Translations under genes and position numbers: made by a program
Shown here: in pieces, positions 1-7,530 of the stretch
Layout of the letters: every line of letters begins with the position of its first letter
Numbering within the stretch: position 1 is the stretch's first letter
From: Lachnospiraceae bacterium UBA938
Lineage (GTDB): Bacteria > Bacillota > Clostridia > Lachnospirales > Lachnospiraceae
Direction: 5' to 3'
Assembly (NCBI GenBank): GCA_002293475.1
Contig: DBDG01000063.1
Coordinates: 1 to 18,583 of the forward strand
DNA length: 18,583 bases
The notes under the pieces: generated by a model
Told to the model about the DNA's origin: nothing
Seen by the model: the letters and a program-made list of their open reading frames with translations, nothing else
Database searches by the model: none

Positions 1-58
1 ATTATTATTATAGATTATAGATTAAATATATGACGATGACCGCTCAAGCACCATATTC

Positions 59-490
59 TCACCCAGTCCCAGTGCTGCCGTGCCCGCCTCTGTCCTCATT
101 CCCGAGGCTGGCAACTTCCTCAAAGGTGAGCTTCGGCTGATTCTCCACGATCCGGAACTGGCAAATCCGGTCATTTATGCTGATCTGCGTGTCGCGGAGC
201 GCATACGCCGGCATAAACCATTGGTCATTATCCCCGCAGTAAGAACAATCCACCACACCTTGGTGATTGGTCTGGATGATCCCGAAGTTCTTAAAAGTGG
301 AGCTGCGCGGCACGATATGGGCTTCATAGCCTTGCGGCAGCTCCATCGCCACGCCAAGCGGAATCAGTTTAAATTCCCCGGCCTTCAACTCCATATCGGC
401 GGCGGCGCGCAGGTCAATCCAGTCCGATTTGCCGTCAATATAAGCCAGGCGTTCTATTCTGTCGTTAAAATACTTGATTTTTATATTCAT
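59..490 (-). CDS. dut: dUTP diphosphatase (dUTPase), YncF/YosS-like
   Basis: Hydrolyses dUTP to dUMP and pyrophosphate, keeping uracil out of DNA and supplying dUMP for thymidylate synthesis; cytoplasmic trimer in this family. The five dUTPase motifs are visible in order: DLRAAAD (about residues 26-32), PRSST, GVVDCSYCGDND, RICQFRI, and a C-terminal RGGHGSTG. The His in the last motif, where many dUTPases have Phe, matches what I remember of the Bacillus YncF/YosS branch. Length is 143 residues, normal for the family. I chose the ATG at 490 because AAAGGTGA lies at good spacing before it; an in-frame ATG at 517 would add nine residues (MVDAKVKIK) and has only a weak GGGA. It is the last gene of nrdD-nrdG-dut, beginning about 55 bp after the nrdG stop, and nothing terminator-like is seen in bases 1-58. 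Confidence 0.9.
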   Translation of the reverse strand: MNIKIKYFNDRIERLAYIDGKSDWIDLRAAADMELKAGEFKLIPLGVAMELPQGYEAHIVPRSSTFKNFGIIQTNHQGVVDCSYCGDNDQWFMPAYALRDTQISINDRICQFRIVENQPKLTFEEVASLGNEDRGGHGSTGTG

Positions 491-544
491 CTTTATCTTC
501 ACCTTTGCATCCACCATTATTCTTTATTCCCATAACCGCAGCTT

Positions 545-1054
545 TCATTCATAATCGCCGCAATGCAGCACCGGCAGCGCCGGGTCGGTCTGTTTCAGTG
601 ATTTCTGCACATCAATGACACGCTGGTTGCTGCTTCCCTTCCATAAAAGTTTGCCGTCCTTTCTATCTGTCTCAAACTCTCCTTCGACCAGCACATCCAC
701 ATACTGCATCAGATTGTAATGCAGGATATGCTCCCATGAATCGCCGGTGTAAAGCCAGATAGTCTTGTGTGGGTATTTTTCCTTGATTTCCGCCATCAGG
801 GCACGTACGTCCAGACGATTCGCCGCATGCAGCGGGTCGCCGCCGGAAAAGGTGATCCCGGATATATAGGGCTTATCCAGCTGGCCAAAGATTTCTTGCC
901 TGGCCCGCTCGTCAAACAGCAGGCCGCCGGCTGGATCCCAGGTGACAGGGTTATGGCAGTCTCGGCAGCAGTGTGAGCATCCGGCAACCCATAGTACCAC
1001 CCGAAGGCCGTCGCCGTTTAACATGTCGTCCTTAGTAATGTTGTGATACCTCAT
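545..1054 (-). CDS. nrdG: Anaerobic ribonucleotide reductase activating protein
   Basis: Radical-SAM activase that installs the glycyl radical on NrdD. The N-terminal WVAGCSHCCRDCHNP holds the CxxxCxxC iron-sulfur ligands at Cys26, Cys30 and Cys33, and a SAM-contacting GGDPL motif follows near residue 72. At 169 residues it has the usual short NrdG length. It starts two bases after the nrdD stop codon, with AAGGAAGAG inside the nrdD 3' end as ribosome binding site, so the two are very probably co-translated. Family function is established; assignment here rests on motif plus adjacency to nrdD. Confidence 0.95.
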   Translation of the reverse strand: MRYHNITKDDMLNGDGLRVVLWVAGCSHCCRDCHNPVTWDPAGGLLFDERARQEIFGQLDKPYISGITFSGGDPLHAANRLDVRALMAEIKEKYPHKTIWLYTGDSWEHILHYNLMQYVDVLVEGEFETDRKDGKLLWKGSSNQRVIDVQKSLKQTDPALPVLHCGDYE

Positions 1055-1056
1055 TC

Positions 1057-3210
1057 CTACATGCTCTTCCTTTCTGCTATTTCGGCCATCTTGGCTTCAT
1101 TAAGCCGCGTATCTCCATGTACTCTTGAGTAAGACAGGTAACCGTTCATACGGTCTATCTTGGTCAGGTTCGTGCTGCCGCATTTGGGGCACACATCCAT
1201 CTCTAGCTCCTGATGCCCGCAGTCGTCGCAATAAGCCAAAGACAGGTTGACGCCTTCATAAAAGCCATATTCCATCGCCCGACGTATGAGTGTCTTGACA
1301 GCTTCTATATTGTAGTCGATCGGGTATTTTACATACTGGATCTTGCCGCCGTTGGACAGCTCCCAGAAACGGTATTCCAGATCCTGCTTCTGAATCGGGG
1401 TAATCTCCTCACTCACATGGCAGTGGAAGCTGTTGGATACGTATTCCCGGTCAGACACACCTTCCACTATGCCGTATTTAGCCCGGAACTGTTTGACCTG
1501 CAAGCCGCAGAGGCTTTCTGCCGGCGTACCGTATATCGCATACAGATGTCCGTCGGCCTCCTTGAATTCTAGGATCTTTTTATTAATATGCTCCAGCACT
1601 TCCAGCGCAAACTGGCCGTCTTCCACCAGCGATTTGCCGTTATGGAGTTCCTGTAGCTCGTTAAAGGCCGTAATCCCGAAGCTGGCCGTGGCGGACTTCA
1701 GTATCGGTTTTATTTTATCGCTTAGCTTAAGATTGCCCCCTAGAAAACCGCCTTCACAGTAAGCAAGCGGATTGGTGGAAGCACGCATCTCCCCCAGATA
1801 AGCATAGGTACGAATGTGAAGCTGGCGGATCAGATTGAGATAATAATCCAAGACCTCATAAAAATCCCGGCTCTCCTGCCTTGCCTTGGCTAAAATCATC
1901 GGCAGATGCAAGGATACTGCCCCGACATTAAACCGGCCGACAAAAACCGGCTCATCCTTGTCGTCCGCCGGGTGCATGCCGCCCCTTGCATACCATGGCG
2001 ATAAAAATGCCCGGCAGCCCATCGGTGAGATTACCTTGCCGTACTGCTTGTACATGCTGGCGATATAGCCTTTGCCGGTCAGCCCGAGCCAGTCGGGATA
2101 CATGGTTTTGGCCGAACATCTGACCCCGGCATCAAAGACGTCTTCCAGCTCCTTGCCGGAGCCGTGCAGGTTCTCATCATATAAAAAGACGATCTTCGGA
2201 AAGAGGACCGGTTTCTTACAATCCTTTTTCCCTTGCCCTCTTCTTCTGACATTTAACAGGGAAATCGTGGCCAGACGGGCAAAACGGCCGGTTCCCAAAC
2301 CTGACGTAACGGTAATGAAGGGATAATCGCCCCGGCTGCTGGCGACCGTGTTGAATTTATACTCCCAGCCCTGGAAGCCCTGTTCAAACTCCCGTAAGGT
2401 ATCGGCATAGGCTTCCGCTTCCGCGCTTTCCTGGTCAATACCCAGACGAATATACTTTTTTATGGCTTTTTCATAGGTCTTCTCGGCATAAGGCTCCAGT
2501 AACTTGTCTACCTCAGGTACAGTAAAGCCGCCATACTGCTGGCTCGCCGCACTCAGCACGATGTCGCCGATAACGTCAAAAGCCACGTCCAAGCTTTTTG
2601 GTTCATTATACCAGATATTGCCCATCTCAAAACCGTTGGAAAGGACGCTGCCGACGTCAAAGAGACAGCAGTTCATCGTATCCCTTCTGGCCGACATGTC
2701 ATGAACATAAATATAACCGTCGCGGCAGGCCTGGATTTCTTCGGTGGTCATAAAAAACTTCTGATACAGTTCCTTATTGAACTGATTGAAAATCAGGCTG
2801 CGTTTCGTAGACACCAAGGCACTGTCGGTATTGGCGTTCTCCTTGTCGCCTACATACATGATGGACTGGCTTTTCTTATAGACATCATCCATCATCCGCA
2901 CAAAATCCTGTTTATAATTCCGGTAGTCTCGGTAGCTTTTGGCAACGATAGGCTTGACATTCTCCAAGGCGCTTTCCACGATATTATGCATGATCGGAAT
3001 CGGAATGGCTTCCTTATCCAGTTCATTCACCTTGTCTACCACATATTGGCAGATCTGTGCTTTTTCTTCTTCCGTGAATTTTGTTAAAGCCCGGTACGCG
3101 CTCTTGCCTACGGCATCAATTACTTTTTGAACATTAAATGCCTCTCTGCTGCCGTCCTTCTTAATTACCTTGACGGTATGCTCCGGCAAAAATTGTCTTT
3201 GTAAATCCAT
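1057..3210 (-). CDS. nrdD: Anaerobic (class III) ribonucleoside-triphosphate reductase
   Basis: Reduces ribonucleoside triphosphates to deoxyribonucleotides under anaerobic conditions using a glycyl radical. From the chosen start the 717-residue protein has an N-terminal ATP-cone (about 10-100, beginning TVKVIKKDGSREAFNV), a catalytic barrel with CC at 181-182 and MGCR at 397-400 as candidate active-site cysteines, a C-terminal zinc ribbon (CDDC 661-664, CPKC 674-677) and the glycyl-radical segment RMNGYL with Gly690. The start at 3210 is preferred over an in-frame ATG at 3261 because AAAGGAATTACTG precedes it; the longer version (MFGNDPCRKV...) has no ribosome binding site. It is the first gene of nrdD-nrdG-dut and carries a roughly 140-base leader with NrdR boxes. 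Confidence 0.96.
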   Translation of the reverse strand: MDLQRQFLPEHTVKVIKKDGSREAFNVQKVIDAVGKSAYRALTKFTEEEKAQICQYVVDKVNELDKEAIPIPIMHNIVESALENVKPIVAKSYRDYRNYKQDFVRMMDDVYKKSQSIMYVGDKENANTDSALVSTKRSLIFNQFNKELYQKFFMTTEEIQACRDGYIYVHDMSARRDTMNCCLFDVGSVLSNGFEMGNIWYNEPKSLDVAFDVIGDIVLSAASQQYGGFTVPEVDKLLEPYAEKTYEKAIKKYIRLGIDQESAEAEAYADTLREFEQGFQGWEYKFNTVASSRGDYPFITVTSGLGTGRFARLATISLLNVRRRGQGKKDCKKPVLFPKIVFLYDENLHGSGKELEDVFDAGVRCSAKTMYPDWLGLTGKGYIASMYKQYGKVISPMGCRAFLSPWYARGGMHPADDKDEPVFVGRFNVGAVSLHLPMILAKARQESRDFYEVLDYYLNLIRQLHIRTYAYLGEMRASTNPLAYCEGGFLGGNLKLSDKIKPILKSATASFGITAFNELQELHNGKSLVEDGQFALEVLEHINKKILEFKEADGHLYAIYGTPAESLCGLQVKQFRAKYGIVEGVSDREYVSNSFHCHVSEEITPIQKQDLEYRFWELSNGGKIQYVKYPIDYNIEAVKTLIRRAMEYGFYEGVNLSLAYCDDCGHQELEMDVCPKCGSTNLTKIDRMNGYLSYSRVHGDTRLNEAKMAEIAERKSM

Positions 3211-3302
3211 CAGTAATTCCTTTCTTTCTGTTACCTTGCGGCACGGATCGTTCCCAAACATACTTATTTACAGGTCAAAATATCTATTTGTCACAATATT
3301 TG

Positions 3303-3350
3303 TCACAATATATAGAAGTGTCTACCCTGTCCTCCTACTATATATTGTGA
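3303..3350 (-). promoter_or_regulatory. Tandem NrdR boxes upstream of nrdD
   Basis: Two 16-bp elements resemble the NrdR consensus (acaCwATATaTwGtgt): TCACAATATATAGTAG read on the minus strand at 3350-3335, and TCACAATATATAGAAG read on the plus strand at 3303-3318. By eye they match about 13 and 12 of 16 positions. Their centres are 32 bp apart, about three helical turns, the spacing known for paired NrdR sites. They lie just downstream of the -10, so binding of the ATP/dATP-sensing repressor NrdR would block initiation or early elongation. A further TTGTCACAATAT copy starts at about 3289 and could be a third half-site. Confidence 0.82.
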
Positions 3351-3358
3351 TAATTAAT

Positions 3359-3387
3359 AGTATAGAATATCATATCAATAATGTCAA
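3359..3387 (-). promoter_or_regulatory. Sigma-A promoter of nrdD-nrdG-dut
   Basis: On the minus strand a perfect -35 TTGACA (3387-3382) is followed after 17 bp by -10 TATACT (3364-3359). Initiation would fall near 3352, placing the NrdR boxes at the start of the transcript. The element sits between the preceding operon's terminator (3411-3451) and nrdD, as expected for a separate transcription unit. Confidence 0.85.
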
Positions 3388-3410
3388 CGAATTCCTTGAT
3401 AATCTTCAAC

Positions 3411-3451
3411 AAAAAAAGAATGATTATTTTGTATTAATTAACCATTCTTTT
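3411..3451 (-). terminator. Rho-independent terminator after the MutS-like/rnhA operon
   Basis: The minus-strand RNA forms a stem AAGAATGGTT (3449-3440) with AATCATTCTT (3425-3416), one G-U pair, and a 14-base A/T-rich loop. A run of T follows (3415-3411). It lies about 60 bp after the small membrane-protein gene and just upstream of the nrdD promoter. On the plus strand only a short T run follows, so it is mainly a minus-strand terminator. Confidence 0.7.
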
Positions 3452-3510
3452 AAACGTCGTAAAACATGCTTCCGGTTTGGATGAATGTCGATTTATAAGC
3501 GTCATCCTCT

Positions 3511-3678
3511 TTATTCAGGCCGGTCTGCTAACAGCTCCTCTGCCAAGGCATTCTTGGCATCTTTCGCCTTGCGCAGTCGGATTCCGATCCATACCGCCGC
3601 CAATACCAAGGCAACAATTACAATAAATACCAGAAAATATGATAAAAATGCATTAATAAATAAAATCAGTCTGTCCAT
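3511..3678 (-). CDS. Small single-span membrane protein, 55 residues
   Basis: Not recognised by name. The ORF begins MDRLILFINAFLSYFL, continues as one hydrophobic segment to about Ile33, then a basic stretch RLRKAKDAK and a short charged tail ending LLADRPE. This suggests one membrane helix with a short, charged C-terminal tail, probably cytoplasmic by the positive-inside rule. Reality is supported by a near-perfect AGGAGG nine bases before the ATG and by its place: it follows rnhA by 42 bp on the same strand and precedes the terminator at 3411-3451. Function is unknown; membrane anchoring echoes the upstream MutS-like ATPase, but a link is only inference. Confidence 0.8.
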   Translation of the reverse strand: MDRLILFINAFLSYFLVFIVIVALVLAAVWIGIRLRKAKDAKNALAEELLADRPE

Positions 3679-3720
3679 CTATCTATGCCTCCTGTGTAAT
3701 CTTCTCATCTTTATTCACTA

Positions 3721-4203
3721 TCATAACACTTCTTCCCCAGTATCGTCAAGTAATCCGTCTCCGTCAGCCGCCTTTGTTGCCAGTTTGTCACAACGTTCAT
3801 TTTCCGGATGGCCGTCATGTCCCTTAACCCATATAAAGCTGATTTTATGCGGCTCGACGGCTTTCAGCAGCCGCCGCCAGAGGTCGATGTTTTTCACCTC
3901 TTTGTTGGTACTTGTCTTCCACCCTTTTAGCTGCCAGTTATCGATCCAGTGCTTGTTAAATGCCTCGGTAAGATACTTGGAGTCAGAAATCAGCTCGACC
4001 TGACAAGGCCTGTTCAATGCTTCCAGTCCCACGATAGCTGCCATCAGCTCCATCCGGTTATTGGTGGTCTTCTTGAAACCGCCGGAATATTCCCGTTCAT
4101 GCAGCCTCCCTTGGCCATCAGTATATTGCAGGATCGTCCCGTATCCTCCCGGCCCCTCCGGATTGCCTCGTGCTGAACCGTCTGTATATATCGTCACCTT
4201 CAT
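3721..4203 (-). CDS. rnhA: Ribonuclease HI
   Basis: Cleaves the RNA strand of RNA-DNA hybrids (R-loops, primers). Catalytic residues of the RNase H fold are all present: Asp in YTDGSARGNP (residue 8 from the chosen start), Glu in NRMELMA (52), Asp in ISDSKY (74), His in VKGHDGHPENE (129) and Asp in RCDKLA (139). At 160 residues it has standard length; the last 15 or so residues are an acidic tail. The start at 4203 gives an ATGA overlap with the stop of the upstream MutS-like gene (4200-4202) and a GGTGA about nine bases upstream, implying translational coupling. An ATG two codons earlier (4209) is the alternative. Confidence 0.95.
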   Translation of the reverse strand: MKVTIYTDGSARGNPEGPGGYGTILQYTDGQGRLHEREYSGGFKKTTNNRMELMAAIVGLEALNRPCQVELISDSKYLTEAFNKHWIDNWQLKGWKTSTNKEVKNIDLWRRLLKAVEPHKISFIWVKGHDGHPENERCDKLATKAADGDGLLDDTGEEVL

Positions 4204-5951
4204 GCCCATGATTCACCGCCTTCATCTATATCATCCTTGTCTGCTGACAACGGCCGATATCCGTTCTGCCATTTCCCGCTTGCCGAGAACACTTCGGCCA
4301 GCTGTTCGGCATCGTCTACCAGCCCAGGGTCGTAACCCATGGCCTTTAGCAGACGGATCGCATTTCTGGTCGTCGCCCGGCCGCTTTTCAGTATATAAGG
4401 GAAGTAGATATCCCCTTCGGTAAACACCTCTTCAAAGTGATAGTTTTCATATTCTGCTTCCAACAGATGGGTCAGCTCAACATCATGTGTGGCCGCGAAA
4501 CAAAGGCTGTTTTCTCCGTCAAGACTGCGCAGTATCTGTGTAGATGCGGCAATCCGCTCGACCGTATTGGTCCCCCTTAGCACTTCATCCACCAGCACCA
4601 GCACGGGGATGTCGGCTGTCCGGCAAAGATCAAGCAACCGCTTCATGGCTCTTATTTCCGCCATATAATAGCTTTCGCCCCCCAGAATATCATCCCGCAG
4701 GGACATCGAAGAAGCCGTCAGGAACATCGCGGTGCGGTAACTGTTGGCCAGACAGGTATGCACTGTCTGCGCCATGATCGCATTGAGCGCGACTGCTTTC
4801 AAAAACGTTGACTTCCCGGAAGCATTGGAACCGGTGAGCAGGACGCTGTGGCCGATGTCAAGGTCATTTTTCACTGGTTCCGCTAAGAGCGGATGATAAA
4901 TTCCTTTTCCGGCTATCCTCTTTTCCGCAAGGAACTGCGGTACACAATATCCCGCTCCGTTTCTCTTTAGACCTTCCCGCCAAGCACCTATGGCAATCAT
5001 GGCTTCCACGGAGCCGGCTATCGTCAGCATCCGGTCGATCTCCCCCGTATGCTGACGCACCTGAGCCAGCATCTGATTGAATTTTATCAGGTCCAGATGG
5101 AGCCCCATCCGCAGGTAATCCAATACCACCTCCAGAGGATTGCTTGATGCCGACATCCGGGCCGGCGACATCAACAGATAGGAACCTCGGCGGAATCTGG
5201 CAAAGGCGGTCCGGCACCGCGCCATTTCCGCTATCTGTTCTTTCAGAACCGGAACCTGGTTCCTTTCCATTGCTTTCACACTGTCAAGCAGCCGGAATAT
5301 ATAAGAAAAACTGATAATATATGGCTCAATATCCTTCTTGACGCGGTAATAACTGGTCAGATTGTAGGTAAGGGCTATAAAAACGAGCGTAATCCCGACC
5401 GCCGGCGACAGGGTAACCGCAGCGATGGCGGCTATCATAGCCGCGATAGACAGGAAATGCCTCATATTGCTTCTTGTTCCCAGCTGATCAAGATAACCCA
5501 GATAATTATAAAGGGAGTATTTACCGGTCCGGCCGAGCTTGGCAAAAAGCAGCTGCCAGGTCACCCGCTGTGCTTCCTCGTGCTGAAAATAGGTGATGAC
5601 CGTCTCTCTTCTGATTAAATCGTTTTCTGAGGTAAGCGGCGTCCGCAAAGCATAGTAAAGGTATTCTTCCCCCGCTGACGACCAGGTATGGTTCATCCGG
5701 CGGAATATTTCATCCATCTCCAGATCGTTCCAGGTAATGTCGTCAATAATAAAGCCGTCCCGGTGCCTTGCAAAATAATGAGAAATGCCGGCATACTGTT
5801 CCGGTGTATATTCCCGTTTGGGTAAAATACCGTAATCTGCCCGTAACTTTGCGACAAATTTCTTTTCCTGGCGCTTTTCATGGATCCAGCCGGATATCAT
5901 GAGAACGACAATGAAACCAAAAGCCACCAAGGCAAACATAAGATACTCCAT
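4200..5951 (-). CDS. Membrane-anchored MutS-family ATPase (MutS-like, no mismatch-recognition domain)
   Basis: A 583-residue protein whose C-terminal third is a MutS ATPase domain: Walker A GSNASGKST (374-382), DDILGGESYYMAE (420-432) matching the MutS signature loop, Walker B LVLVDE (451-456) then VLRGTNT, and ATHD (487-490). Upstream is a helical MutS core-like region (about 215-340). The N-terminal mismatch-binding and connector domains of true MutS are absent. Instead residues 3-21 form one hydrophobic helix and about 166-200 one or two more, so the protein is probably a membrane protein with a cytoplasmic ATPase. Such MutS-like proteins occur in anaerobic Bacillota but I know of no defined role. 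It overlaps rnhA by ATGA. The start has a GGGAGAGA-type ribosome binding site. Substrate unknown. Confidence 0.88.
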   Translation of the reverse strand: MEYLMFALVAFGFIVVLMISGWIHEKRQEKKFVAKLRADYGILPKREYTPEQYAGISHYFARHRDGFIIDDITWNDLEMDEIFRRMNHTWSSAGEEYLYYALRTPLTSENDLIRRETVITYFQHEEAQRVTWQLLFAKLGRTGKYSLYNYLGYLDQLGTRSNMRHFLSIAAMIAAIAAVTLSPAVGITLVFIALTYNLTSYYRVKKDIEPYIISFSYIFRLLDSVKAMERNQVPVLKEQIAEMARCRTAFARFRRGSYLLMSPARMSASSNPLEVVLDYLRMGLHLDLIKFNQMLAQVRQHTGEIDRMLTIAGSVEAMIAIGAWREGLKRNGAGYCVPQFLAEKRIAGKGIYHPLLAEPVKNDLDIGHSVLLTGSNASGKSTFLKAVALNAIMAQTVHTCLANSYRTAMFLTASSMSLRDDILGGESYYMAEIRAMKRLLDLCRTADIPVLVLVDEVLRGTNTVERIAASTQILRSLDGENSLCFAATHDVELTHLLEAEYENYHFEEVFTEGDIYFPYILKSGRATTRNAIRLLKAMGYDPGLVDDAEQLAEVFSASGKWQNGYRPLSADKDDIDEGGESWA

Positions 5952-5996
5952 TGCGTCTCTCCCTCTGCTGCTGTGTGAAGTATAATCTTACAGAAG

Positions 5997-6015
5997 GACC
6001 GGCAATTTGCCGGTC
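5997..6015. promoter_or_regulatory. Perfect 19-bp palindrome upstream of the MutS-like operon
   Basis: GACCGGCAAATTGCCGGTC (minus-strand reading) is a perfect inverted repeat, nine-base arms around one base. No T run follows on either strand, so it is not a standard terminator. It overlaps TTGCCG, which lies 15 bp upstream of TATACT (about 5985-5980) on the minus strand, a possible short-spaced promoter for the MutS-like gene. An operator or a terminator remnant after the permease are both possible. Confidence 0.45.
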
Positions 6016-6072
6016 ACCTCTGAGGATAAAGAATATGTTGCATATACATTATTATTAATTAGTGTTGTGTAA

Positions 6073-6093
6073 AACCAGTCTTATATACTGATT
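6073..6093 (-). terminator. Weak hairpin at the end of the permease gene
   Basis: Minus-strand RNA AATCAGT (6093-6087) can pair with ACTGGTT (6079-6073), seven pairs with one G-U and a seven-base loop, overlapping the permease stop codon. Only TTA then mixed bases follow, so termination would be poor. The 140-bp gap to the MutS-like gene otherwise holds the palindrome at 5997-6015. Confidence 0.3.
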
Positions 6094-7471
6094 AAAGGAA
6101 AATATATTTCAGGATAAATAAAACACTCAGTACATACATTAATACGCTGATTTTCTTTTCCTTGTGCTTTCCGGTGATCAGATTGATTAATGTCCAAGAG
6201 ATAATACCAAAAGCAATACCCTCCGGAATGCTGTATGCAGTCACCATAATCAGGATGCACAGGAAGGCCGGAATAGCCTCGGTCATATCCTCAAAATTAA
6301 TCTTGACCACCATGCCCATCATATAAAAGCCGACGATAATCAAAGCCGGTGCCGTGGCAAAGGACGGGATCGCCTGAAAGACTGGCGAGAAAATTATCGA
6401 AAGCAAGAACAACAAGCCCGTGACAGCTGCCGTAAGGCCGGTTCTGCCACCCTGCGTCACGCCGGCGGCACTTTCGACATAAGTTGTCGTTGTCGAAGTC
6501 CCGAATACTGCCCCCGCACTGGTTGCTACCGCATCCGCTAACAGGGCGCCTCTGATCCGGGGCAGTTTGCCGTCCTTGTCCAGCATATTGGCTTTAGAAG
6601 AAACGCCGATCAAGGTTCCTAAGGTGTCGAAGATGTCTACGAATAAAAAGCTGAAGCAGATTACGATAAAGTCAAGAACCCTGATAGAGCTGAAATCGGC
6701 TTTGAACAGCTGCCCAAAGGTCTGCCCAAAGGCCGAGAAATTAAAACTGATAATACCGCTGGGTATGGTTGAATAAAGCTCAAGATCCGGATTTGGTATG
6801 TAGAGCTTGGTCGCTTCACAGATCATCCCCAGAACCCAGGTGATCAAAATACCGAACAATATACCGCCCTTGACATTCTTGATCAGCAACAAAGCGGTGA
6901 TAAGGACACCTACCAGAGTCAGGATAGCGGAAATACCTACCGATGAAAAGTTTTCTGCCGTAAAAGGCTGAAAGGCCACCAGAACCGCGGCATCACCGAC
7001 GATCAGGTTGGCGCCTTGTAAACCGATAAAGGCAATAAACAATCCGATACCGACACTGACCGCTGCTTTCAATGTTAACGGTATGGCATTGAATATGGCC
7101 TCCCTGACATTGGTCAAGGATAATACAATGAAAACAAGGCCTTCGACAAAGACTGCCAACAAAGCAAGCTGCCACGAATAACCCATCGACCCGACTACCG
7201 TAAAAGAAAAGAAGGCGTTCAGCCCCATCCCCGGAGCCATGGCAAACGGATAGTTGGCTAAGAAAGCCATCAGCATAGTGCCGACAAAGGATGCTAGGGC
7301 TGTCGCGATCAACACCGCCGTAGGATCCATCGCCGCACCGGACGGACTGCTTAACAAACTGGGATTTACCGCAAGTATATAGGCCATTGTCATGAAAGTA
7401 GTGATTCCGGCCATGACTTCAGTGCGAATATCCGTTTTGTTTTCTTTGAGCTTAAAAAGTTTTTCTAACAT
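6092..7471 (-). CDS. NCS2-family purine (guanine/hypoxanthine) permease, PbuG/AzgA-like
   Basis: A polytopic membrane transporter of 459 residues that probably imports purine bases by proton symport. AzgA-type NCS2 features are clear: NKTDIRTEVMAGITTFMTM near the N-terminus, APGMGLNAFFSF (79-90), VDIFDTLGTLIGV (278-290) and GTSTTTTYVESAAGV (324-338), with about a dozen hydrophobic segments throughout. AAAGGAGGG precedes the ATG at ideal spacing. It is the last gene of the salvage cluster, 59 bp after the deaminase gene, with no terminator or riboswitch in the gap, so it is probably on the pnp transcript. Purine specificity (guanine/hypoxanthine rather than adenine) is inferred from similarity to PbuG/PbuO and from the neighbours. 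Confidence 0.92.
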   Translation of the reverse strand: MLEKLFKLKENKTDIRTEVMAGITTFMTMAYILAVNPSLLSSPSGAAMDPTAVLIATALASFVGTMLMAFLANYPFAMAPGMGLNAFFSFTVVGSMGYSWQLALLAVFVEGLVFIVLSLTNVREAIFNAIPLTLKAAVSVGIGLFIAFIGLQGANLIVGDAAVLVAFQPFTAENFSSVGISAILTLVGVLITALLLIKNVKGGILFGILITWVLGMICEATKLYIPNPDLELYSTIPSGIISFNFSAFGQTFGQLFKADFSSIRVLDFIVICFSFLFVDIFDTLGTLIGVSSKANMLDKDGKLPRIRGALLADAVATSAGAVFGTSTTTTYVESAAGVTQGGRTGLTAAVTGLLFLLSIIFSPVFQAIPSFATAPALIIVGFYMMGMVVKINFEDMTEAIPAFLCILIMVTAYSIPEGIAFGIISWTLINLITGKHKEKKISVLMYVLSVLFILKYIFL

Positions 7472-7530
7472 GTTTCCCTCCTTTAAGAATTGGTTAGCTG
7501 TTTTATCTTTATCAGGCGGCGTCAGTCCCG

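Noticed and set aside
1..58. A/T-rich repeat TAGATTATAGATTA at the left edge
   Set aside because: It is short, has no hairpin or gene, and is cut by the window edge.
2701..3087. 128-residue plus-strand frame opposite nrdD
   Set aside because: It is antisense to the conserved N-terminal part of nrdD and has no recognisable features.
3170..3484. 104-residue plus-strand frame spanning the nrdD leader
   Set aside because: It crosses the NrdR boxes, promoter and terminator of the minus strand and has A/T-rich, low-quality composition.
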